DNA of 7,492 nucleotides from Bryobacteraceae bacterium (lineage in GTDB: Bacteria > Acidobacteriota > Terriglobia > Bryobacterales > Bryobacteraceae). Shown here piece after piece: positions 1-6,378 of this stretch (position 1 is its first letter; each line of letters begins with the position of its first letter). The notes beneath the pieces are model-generated. The model was given only the letters and a program-made list of their open reading frames with translations, searched no databases and was not told where the DNA came from. Position numbers and translations under genes: made by a program. The stretch is taken from NCBI GenBank assembly GCA_029975915.1, contig JARKOC010000373.1, positions 1 through 7,492 of the forward strand, in the 5' to 3' direction.

Positions 1-328
1 TTGCGAGAAAGTAGTCCCCATATCGGGCGAACGTGGGCCTGCCAGGAACCTTGGTTCGTTTGCGGCCCGCGTCCGCTCGGCAGGTCGCGAGCGATTCTTT
101 CGTCCGTCCAGCCCAGTGCCAACTATCTCGACGACCGCGACGCGGCGCTCGGTGGCGACTTCCTGGTCGCCCCGGAGACCCGAACGCGTCCACTCGCGCG
201 ATGGGCTCATCCCCCATCATCAGTGGCTCGTACGCGGTGCCGATCAGCGGGAGCAGACCGAGCACCGCAATGTCCTCGCCGACTGGCGCGACTATCGCGC
301 GCAGCGCGCCGACGCATTCAGAGGCCAC
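1..328 (-). pseudogene. Unidentified minus-strand coding fragment, frame-broken, cut by window edge
   Basis: I do not recognise the product. Read on the minus strand, codons from about 345 down to 185 give a protein-like sequence rich in Ala, Val, Leu, Gly, Asp and Glu, including ALRAIVAPVGEDIAVLG and YEPLMMGDEPIARVDAF. First codon positions are rich in G, and the serine/threonine/proline-rich shadow expected opposite a real gene is present on the plus strand. Below about 180 the coding look moves to the neighbouring minus frame (GDQEVATERRVAVVEIVG), which stays open to position 1. This suggests a one-base indel near 180-190. Both minus frames remain open to the edge, so length and C-terminus are unknown. 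A GTG at 328-326 is the only start I can propose in the first frame, and it has no convincing ribosome site; an ATG at 210-208 begins the second frame. The plus strand is also open here (for example frame 2 to 457) but fits coding statistics less well. Orientation is moderately sure, function unknown. Confidence 0.35.
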
Positions 329-590
329 GTCATTGGTGAGTCTGTCTGTCCCGATCTCGCCCTCCGCAGGTGCGCATGTTTCGTGAGGGTTTGTACCTGC
401 CAGGGGCTCGGTGGGTGGTTGTCGGGCACTAACAGGCGGTGGGAATCGGGCTTGTGAGCTTGCAGGAAGACCGCATCTTCGAGCGGGGAAGAGATGGGCG
501 AACAGGTTCAAACCGACCACCCGGCTGACCGGAGAATCGAGTTCGTCGGACAGGCATCCAACCCTGGAGGGCAAATCCCAAGCCCGCGAG
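329..590. other. Intergenic region, no gene recognised
   Basis: No reading frame here looks protein-like. A short plus-strand frame beginning ATG at 494 (with GGAAGAG just upstream) is continuous with the frame of the gene starting at 671, but its first 59 codons resemble no domain I know and span the promoter at 591-618, so I read it as untranslated. The GGTTCAAACC around 505-515 resembles a tRNA T-loop but has no matching stems. The region would be the spacer between a leftward fragment and the rightward operon. Confidence 0.5.
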
Positions 591-610
591 TTGACAGACC
601 CGCTCCAGGG
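562..610. repeat. 8-bp inverted repeat straddling the promoter -35 (possible operator)
   Basis: CCCTGGAG (562-569) and its exact reverse complement CTCCAGGG (603-610) lie 33 nt apart, centre to centre about 41 bp, close to four helical turns. The left arm is upstream of the -35 hexamer and the right arm lies in the -35/-10 spacer. That arrangement would suit a repressor or a looping regulator. An 8-bp match in a region this size can also arise by chance, so the role is inference. Confidence 0.3.
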
Positions 611-618
611 CATAGTCT
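591..618 (+). promoter_or_regulatory. Predicted sigma70-type promoter of the TIR-propeller operon
   Basis: A consensus -35 box TTGACA (591-596) is followed after 16 nt by TAGTCT (613-618), which matches the TAnnnT form of actinobacterial -10 boxes. Transcription would begin near 625, leaving a leader of about 45 nt before the GTG at 671. The position supports that GTG, rather than any downstream ATG, as the original start of the first operon gene. No promoter is apparent before the second gene, which overlaps the first. Confidence 0.5.
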
Positions 619-660
619 GACCTTGGCCGCCGACAACCCCTGGTCAAGCGGCATTTCGAG

Positions 661-665
661 AGGAG
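661..665 (+). promoter_or_regulatory. Ribosome binding site for gene 1 (fixes the GTG 671 start)
   Basis: AGGAG within GAGAGGAG (658-665), five nt before GTG 671-673. The later in-frame ATGs of the long frame (753, 810, 897) have no comparable site. This is the main non-homology reason for placing the gene start at 671 in a different frame from the bulk of the coding region. Confidence 0.7.
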
Positions 666-670
666 CGCGA

Positions 671-3614
671 GTGGCGATCCCGCCCATCCTTGACAGGTTT
701 GTTGTGTGGCACCCCGACGACAAGATGGGGGCCGCACGTTTCGCTGATTTGAATGAGCATTCCCACAGCCCAGCGTTCTCTGGCCTCGCGGGTGGCGCTG
801 TCGAGGTCTATGCCCGGAGCCGCAGGTTGGGATTCGCGCGGAGCGCAGGGTTCAACCGGCGTTTGTGTCTACCCCATGGTGGCACCGGCGGTAGGCATGG
901 ATAGCACACCACTCGGCCAGCCAGGCGAGATCCGCATCCTCGTGTTCGGCGAGCGAACACCAGACGTCGACCGACTTGAAGCCGCATTGCTGAAGCAGGG
1001 CTGCCGCCTGTCGGAACACGCCCCAGTCACTGTTGCAGTCATGACCGCCCCCGATGCGGCCGGTGTGCCTGATGAGACCGAGGTCATTCCGGTCTCCTTT
1101 CTCGGGAAGCCCGGCCCGCTCTGGCAACACCTTTCACATGTGGTAATGCCTGGCCAGGCGTCAGATGCGGAAATAGCAAGTGCCGCTGGCCGAATCGCAT
1201 CAATTGTCAGAATTGGAGGCGCTCGGCTTGTCGAATGGAACCGACTTGTCTCGCAAGCTCGCGCGTGGCGGGTCGACTCCGCTTCGCCCCTTGCCGACGG
1301 ATCCCAAATCGCCACCGGCTATGGGCTCAGCGCGCTCATTGGAGAATCGGGCATCGGCGGCAGCGAGGTGCGCGCCTATCTGGATGCGAGCTCAAGTGCT
1401 GAAACCAAAGCACGCCGCCGCCGAGGCACAGTATCTGTCACAGTCGCGCTGATATTGTGCCTGGTCACGGCCATGGCGATCATGCACACGGCTCGCGCCG
1501 TCAAGTCAGCGGCCGCTGCCCGCGTCGCTGAGGCAACGACCGAATCCGAACGCCTTTCGGCGCTCGCAGAATCCCTGATCACTCGCGATGCCGACGCTCC
1601 CGCCATCCTTGCGAATGAGGCACTCGCCCGGCACGTCGGCGCAACCAGCATGAACGCGGCGGTCAAGATTGCCGCGTCGTCGCTCCCGCACACGGCATTC
1701 TCGTTGCCCGGTTCGGCCGCAAGGCTCGACGCAGAAGGCGATTGCGCGGCGGCAGGGCTGCTGGACGGGCGGATCGAGTTGGTTTCGCTCGTCGACGGCA
1801 GCCTGATCGCTGAACTGGTTGGTGAGTCCGGCGCGACACCACGGGTCGCGCCGGACTGCAGCGCTGTCGCAGTCTTCTTCAAAGGAACGGCGACAATACA
1901 CGACCGCGAAGGCAACGAACTGATGCAGGTCCCTGACATCATCTGGATGGACTGGGACGCCGTTCTTGGACTGGTCGTCATCAGTCGAGACGGAGAGCTT
2001 CTGCAGGTCCACGAGGACGGTGGCACTTCACCTCTGCTGGCCGACCCATTCGATGAGCCGTTCCGTGTTGCAGCCTTCAGCGACGTCGGCACGGTAGCCG
2101 TGGCGACATCATCCCGAGCGCTCATCCTTGACATCCAAAGCGGGAACGTTCTTTACGAACGCGAAGTTGGTGGAGGAATCGACATCGGCCTCAGCCCTGA
2201 TGGGAGATTCCTTTATGTGCTCGAGGGCATCGGCGTGACAGCAATCAATTGGGAGATGGGGCAGTCTCAGGACGCTTCCAACCTGCAAGGTTACGTCGAG
2301 CCGCTCGAGAATGGCTTGTTTGTGGTTGGTGGTCGCTCTGGCAGTCTGGTGTTGCGCGATTGGCGCATATCAGAGCCCCTCCTTACGATCCCCGTGAGCT
2401 CAGGACAGGTTGCTCCTTCTGCCACCTCTGGTCATCGCCTGGTCACAGCGAGTGTGGACGGAAAGCTCCAAGTATGGGATCTGGAGCCTGCAATGGTTGC
2501 CACAGACAATGCGTCGAGATGCTCCATCTTCATCAACAAGGCTCCGAGCCCAACAGCGCGCAATCGGATCATCTCGGTTGGCGGTCCTCGAGGATGGGCG
2601 GTCATAGACAGGAGCTGCGCCCCGGAGATTGATCTGGACGCATCAACTTTCGACCCTAACCAGGGCGCTTTCCTTGGTTCGTGGTCTGTCGGCATACCAG
2701 CGCACAACGGAAAGCACGTTGTTATCGTGAGCATGGATGGCTTGTCGGTATACGAGGTTGATGAGCAGAGTCAGACGCTGATTGCAGCCGAACCACTGCT
2801 CGACGTCGATGGCTTTGTTCATGGCGGATACATGTATGGGGTGAAGGACAGCCAGCAGCTGCTCGGTATGCTGGGCTTGTTCTACCTGAATCGCAAGGCG
2901 ATGCATTCTGAGGCGTTGCCTTTCGTCGCGGATGTCAGCCCGAGCGGCCGCTACACCGTGCTCGCGACGCCTGACCGAATCACGATCTGGGATGCACAAG
3001 ATTCAGCGGCGGCGCAGCACTGGGATGCTGAGCATATTGCCGAGCCTCTTGCAGTCAAGGTCACGGACGACGGCACTGCCACCGTCCTGAGGTCGACTAG
3101 GTGGATGCAGACTGTGCAGGTTGATGCCGACCCAGTCGATGTCGAGCTGCGGGTTGCCGACAGCACCGCGGGGTTTACTGCCGCTGCATTGAGTGGTGAT
3201 TCGGTTGTGGCGGTCACGAGTGCTGGTGGTTTGGCGGTTTTTGGGGATCGGGGGACCAGTGAGCCGCAAGTGATTGCGCCCGATGGTTCATTCGCGGACG
3301 CGTTCGCAATCGTCGTCGACGATGAGAGCGACAGACTGGCCGTGATGACGCCCTTCCGATTCGCAATCCTTGATGTCTCGAAGCCAGAGGCCACGATCCT
3401 GGCGAACCGGGCGAGCGTGGGAGGCCTGTACGTGTCAGATGTCGCCTTCCGGGATGGCGGCGGAGCCATCGCAGTGACCTCTGCCGGGGCGCTCATCCAG
3501 ATCCAGTCCGGCCAGCCCGTACCCGTGGCGGAATGGGTGCCAACCCTCCATGAGGCGCGGGCACTCACGGACGAAGAGAGACTGATCTGGGGCGTGGAGC
3601 CGGCTAATGGCTGA
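671..3614 (+). CDS. TIR-like domain / membrane helix / WD40-like beta-propeller protein, apparent +1 frameshift
   Basis: Probable membrane-anchored sensor of a TIR conflict or immune module. From GTG 671 the frame encodes an N-terminus I recognise from actinobacterial TIR-associated proteins: PPILDRFVVWHPDD (residues 4-17) and GLAGGAVEVYARS (to residue 50). It then loses sense and stops at 904. The family pattern resumes one base on, as AGWD (822-833), in a frame that is open to 3614. Reading across the extra base gives about 980 residues. Next comes an alpha/beta region without an obvious TIR catalytic glutamate, then a WNRLVSQARAW linker (W189) and a YLDASSSAETKARRRR tail. A single membrane helix follows (about 253-272), then an alanine-rich helical neck, then a propeller to the end with WD40-like strands (VWD near 602, IWD near 773). 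No Walker A lysine is present. The propeller holds four cysteines (358, 396, 617, 649). The gene overlaps the next by 8 bp. If the shift is real, only a 77-residue N-terminal peptide or a late-start product would be made. Frame 753-821 is out-of-frame noise. The architecture is well supported; the function is inferred. Confidence 0.8.
818..824 (+). other. Apparent single-base insertion (frameshift point) in gene 1
   Basis: The upstream frame reads VEVYARS up to AGC 818-820, and the downstream frame reads AGWD from GCA 822-824. Omitting one C at 820/821 joins them into VEVYARSAGWD, the sequence I expect for this family. The site is a CC pair, not a long homopolymer, and it lacks an obvious programmed-frameshift heptamer or stimulatory hairpin. 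A real mutation or a sequencing error is therefore likelier than programmed recoding. Confidence 0.7.
3596..3599 (+). promoter_or_regulatory. Ribosome binding site of gene 2, inside the end of gene 1
   Basis: GGAG lies seven nt before ATG 3607, within the last codons of gene 1. Together with the 8-bp overlap (ATGGCTGA, 3607-3614, holding the start of gene 2 and the stop of gene 1) it points to translational coupling and a fixed stoichiometry between the two products. Confidence 0.6.
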
Positions 3615-6207
3615 TGTCTTTCTGTCGTACGCAAGCGAGGACGTCGCCGCCGCGAACGCGCTCCGCAACGCGCTCGTAGAACAGGGTATCGACGTCTGGA
3701 TGGACAAGCCAGACGAGGGCAACCGGGCAGAGTTGCCCCTGCCGGCGGGTCAAAGGCACTGGCCCGTCATAGCGGGAGAAATCCTGCGTGCGGGTCTCGT
3801 TTTCGAGTTTGCAACCACCACATGGCAAGCCAAGGGATACTGCCAGCTTGAGCACGACGAGGCTGAACGACTGGGCAAGTGGGTGCTGGCCGACCAAGCG
3901 CCCGATGCCGATCGTCTGGCCGATCTGGTCGAGGAGCGCCGGACTTACGTCAGCGCGCACGCCCGACTGCTTGTGCTGGAGGCGACCAGCCAAGACCCTG
4001 AGCAGCCGGTATCACGCCTCACGCAATTGCGATCTGGCTTGAGTCTGCCGCGAGGGGCGCGTGACGCCGAGGTGGTGCTTGGCGCCGACCCAGCACAGTT
4101 CGGTGTGACACTCACAGACAGCCTGAGTGAGTTTGCAGCGGCCGCACTCGTAGCAGCGCACAGCCGGAGAGTGCGTATCAGGCGGCTCGTCGCGGGCATC
4201 GTCAGCGTACTCACCGCTACGGCTATCGTCGCTACCGTCGCCCTCGCCTTCGCCATTGTCGCTGAGAGAAGAGCTGTCGAGGCTGATAGAGCAGCGCAAG
4301 CCAGACGCTTGCTGGTTTCTTCATCGGCGGCGGTGAATACCGCTGAGGGTGTCGGCGCAGCTCGGGCTTCGCTGGAGCTGGTGAACAGCCCGGAGGCGGA
4401 GACCGCAGAGTTGCTGGCGATCAACCGAGATCGTCGCCAGCGTACGATCCCGCTGCTCTCGGGCACCTACTCTGCTGCTGCGTGGTCATCCGAGCAGGAC
4501 ATCATCGTCGCGATGACGGAATGGAACGCTTTACAGATTGACGTGGCGGACGGGAGTGTGACCGCTTCTGTGGGGCTGCCGACGCAGCCGCGGGAGCCCG
4601 GACTCGTTGTCGCGCCGGACCCGTCCATTGCATTCGCCGCAACGGACATGGGCGTCGTCCGTGTCGATTTCGCCAATGATGAGGCTCGTCTGATCCGGCC
4701 TGGTGTGCATATGAGCCTCAGCTCTGATGGGGAAGGATCAGTCTGGTTCGGGGACGCCGAGGGCCTCGGGCATGCCAACGTAAGCAGCGGGATCTGGGAC
4801 GAGTCCAGTGAGCGCACTCCTGTTGCGGGTGGGGTTGCGGCTTTGACTGTATCCGGCAGCCATATCGATGTCGTGACGGGGAATGCCGACTTGCTGAGTT
4901 TCAGCATCGCCACAGGTGCGCCAGTGGAAGTCGCGCGCAGCGCTCTGGAGGGGATCGAACCCGGTGATCAGTCGGTCCAGGAGGCGTATGTCATCAGATG
5001 TGGCGACTCCGTTGCCGGTTTCTCCCGGAAGGGTGGGACGTTGGCATACTTCCGCTTCGCCTGGCTGCCCGATTCGGGTGCTGCCGCAGAAACCACGAAA
5101 GAGGGTAGCGGCTCCATTTCCATGGCATGTGGGTGGGATGATCGCCCGCTTTGGGGTAGTTCGACGTCCTCTCTTCAGCCGATCGATCCTTCTGCTCCAA
5201 TTCCGCATTCTCGGTACCGGTCGTCGCAAGACCTGATTGTCGCTGATCCCCGCGGTTCTCGCTTCGCGGTTATCGATGATGAGGCCCGCCTTAGCATCTA
5301 TTCCGAACTTGATTCGGCTGCTGGGATTTATCGCAGTCATAGGGAAGAAATGCCTCAAGCGGCCTTCCTGCTAGGGGAACGCCCAGTCGCTCTCTTCGGG
5401 GGCGAGCGAATCGTGGATATCTTGACGGGCGCCCAAATCGCGCAACTAGAAATGCCGATCGGCTCAACGTCCGGGGTGATATCTATGTCGTGGCAGTCCC
5501 ATGTGACCGGTGGGGACTGTGGCGCCTTCGGCCCCGCGCAAGCGGGAGTGCAGTTCATTTCTCCTGACGGCGAGGTTCGTATTATCCCGACTAGCCAGGG
5601 GACGCTTCTGGACTCCCATTTTGGAGGCGCGTCATCAACCTTCATAACAATGCGGCCAGGACTGGCTATGGCTACTGACGAGTGCGGCCTTGAACCAAAG
5701 GAGATTCCCTTCTCGAAGGTCGACACACAGCTCGAGTTGGCCGTAGCGGCCGATCTTTCTGCCGACGGAGAGAAGATTGTGACACTCTCGTTCGGAGGGG
5801 ACCTGGCAATCCGATCGGTTGAGGACACAGAGGTCGTGCTGCATTCGGCAGCAACGCAGGTAGTGGGCCAAGGCTTCGTCCTGTGGCTATCTGACGGGAG
5901 AATCTTGGTACTGACTCGGGACGGCCGTCTCAGCGTATGGACGCCAGACTTGGAGCGCATCGGTGTGATCGATAGCGGGGCGAATGTCTCCTGGGGGATG
6001 CGGGTTGTGGGCAACCGATTGCTGGTAGTCGTTGATCGAGACGACTCGTATGACACGGACATCTACGATCTCGACTCTCTCGCAGTTGTCGACCGACTGG
6101 AACGCGTCTGGGTCACTTCCCCTCCCGTGGTCGTTGAGGGCCGTCAGCATTGGGTGGGGATCAGCGCGGATGCGCGCATTGTGTTTGTTCCGCGCTTGGA
6201 TGAGTGA
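3607..6207 (+). CDS. TIR domain / membrane helix / beta-propeller protein
   Basis: 866 residues. Residues 1 to about 125 form a TIR domain: first strand and loop DVFLSYASED (3-12), GIDVWMD (27-33), then a BB-loop stretch longer than usual and rich in Pro/Gly (34-57), LVFEFATTTW (64-73) and YCQLEHDEAERLGK (78-91). The last motif matches the family's WCxxE helix, so E82 is the likely catalytic glutamate of NAD-cleaving TIRs. A helical stretch ends in HSRRVRIRR, followed by one membrane helix (about 194-218) and a charged Ala/Arg-rich neck (219-240). The remaining roughly 580 residues are beta-propeller-like, with degenerate WD40 strands (for example SADGEKIVTLSFGGDLAI, and DGRLSVW ending at W778). 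There is no NTPase domain. Four cysteines (465, 508, 638, 693) lie in the propeller. Flanking charge suggests TIR inside and propeller outside. The protein shares its layout with the overlapping upstream gene but diverges strongly in sequence. Inferred role: TIR effector or signalling subunit of a two-protein membrane defence or conflict module. The domain call is sure, the biological role is not. Confidence 0.9.
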   Translation: MADVFLSYASEDVAAANALRNALVEQGIDVWMDKPDEGNRAELPLPAGQRHWPVIAGEILRAGLVFEFATTTWQAKGYCQLEHDEAERLGKWVLADQAPDADRLADLVEERRTYVSAHARLLVLEATSQDPEQPVSRLTQLRSGLSLPRGARDAEVVLGADPAQFGVTLTDSLSEFAAAALVAAHSRRVRIRRLVAGIVSVLTATAIVATVALAFAIVAERRAVEADRAAQARRLLVSSSAAVNTAEGVGAARASLELVNSPEAETAELLAINRDRRQRTIPLLSGTYSAAAWSSEQDIIVAMTEWNALQIDVADGSVTASVGLPTQPREPGLVVAPDPSIAFAATDMGVVRVDFANDEARLIRPGVHMSLSSDGEGSVWFGDAEGLGHANVSSGIWDESSERTPVAGGVAALTVSGSHIDVVTGNADLLSFSIATGAPVEVARSALEGIEPGDQSVQEAYVIRCGDSVAGFSRKGGTLAYFRFAWLPDSGAAAETTKEGSGSISMACGWDDRPLWGSSTSSLQPIDPSAPIPHSRYRSSQDLIVADPRGSRFAVIDDEARLSIYSELDSAAGIYRSHREEMPQAAFLLGERPVALFGGERIVDILTGAQIAQLEMPIGSTSGVISMSWQSHVTGGDCGAFGPAQAGVQFISPDGEVRIIPTSQGTLLDSHFGGASSTFITMRPGLAMATDECGLEPKEIPFSKVDTQLELAVAADLSADGEKIVTLSFGGDLAIRSVEDTEVVLHSAATQVVGQGFVLWLSDGRILVLTRDGRLSVWTPDLERIGVIDSGANVSWGMRVVGNRLLVVVDRDDSYDTDIYDLDSLAVVDRLERVWVTSPPVVVEGRQHWVGISADARIVFVPRLDE

Positions 6208-6367
6208 TCTGCCTTGCCTCACATCGTGGTTGGGTTGCTCCTTGATCGGAGCGGGTTCGCGTTGGAGTTGGGGGGCCCGATCTCCCCGGGAACCAGAGCT
6301 TGACGCCGACCCCTCACCAGACCCGAGGCGACATCCGATCTCTGCTACAACGGGTGTACCCGGGAAG
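6208..6367. other. Intergenic spacer between the TIR operon and the PLP enzyme gene
   Basis: About 160 nt with no coding look. G/C-rich runs (GGGG 6271-6274 and CCCC 6284-6287) could pair in a short hairpin but are not followed by a T run, so I do not call a terminator. TTGACG at 6300-6305 has no -10 partner at normal distance. CGGGTGTACCCG (6351-6362) is a short inverted repeat just before the ribosome site and could be an operator or chance. Confidence 0.4.
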
Positions 6368-6373
6368 AAGGAG
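6368..6373 (+). promoter_or_regulatory. Ribosome binding site of the PLP enzyme gene
   Basis: AAGGAG, five nt before ATG 6379-6381. This is the best ribosome site near the 5' end of the gene and sets the original start upstream of the in-frame TGA at 6427. The candidate restarts at GTG 6433 and ATG 6490 have no such site. Confidence 0.7.
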
Positions 6374-6378
6374 CGAAG

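Noticed and set aside
1..457. Plus-strand ORFs at 1-339, 33-386 and 116-457
   Set aside because: They look like shadows of the minus-strand fragment: one is Ser/Thr/Pro-rich as expected opposite a GC-rich gene, and first codon positions favour the minus strand. Not fully excluded.
480..540. Possible tRNA suggested by GGTTCAAACC
   Set aside because: The flanks do not form a five-base-pair T-stem, and no acceptor, D or anticodon stems can be drawn.
753..821. Taking ATG 753 as the true start of the long plus-strand frame
   Set aside because: No ribosome site precedes it, residues 753-821 have no family resemblance, and the overlapping frame from GTG 671 has both a strong ribosome site and recognisable family sequence.
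1320..1380. GESGIGGSE in protein 1 as a Walker A P-loop
   Set aside because: The required lysine is missing, no Walker B follows, and the stretch lies in the linker just before the membrane helix.
6270..6290. Rho-independent terminator after the TIR operon
   Set aside because: Only a four-base-pair G/C stem with a nine-nt loop and no T run downstream.
6277..6342. Direct repeat CCGATCTC (6277-6284 and 6335-6342)
   Set aside because: Short, with no other sign of an attachment site, operator array or mobile element.
6300..6351. Promoter for the PLP gene from TTGACG (6300) and TACAAC (6346)
   Set aside because: The two boxes are 40 nt apart, and neither has an acceptable partner at 16-18 nt.
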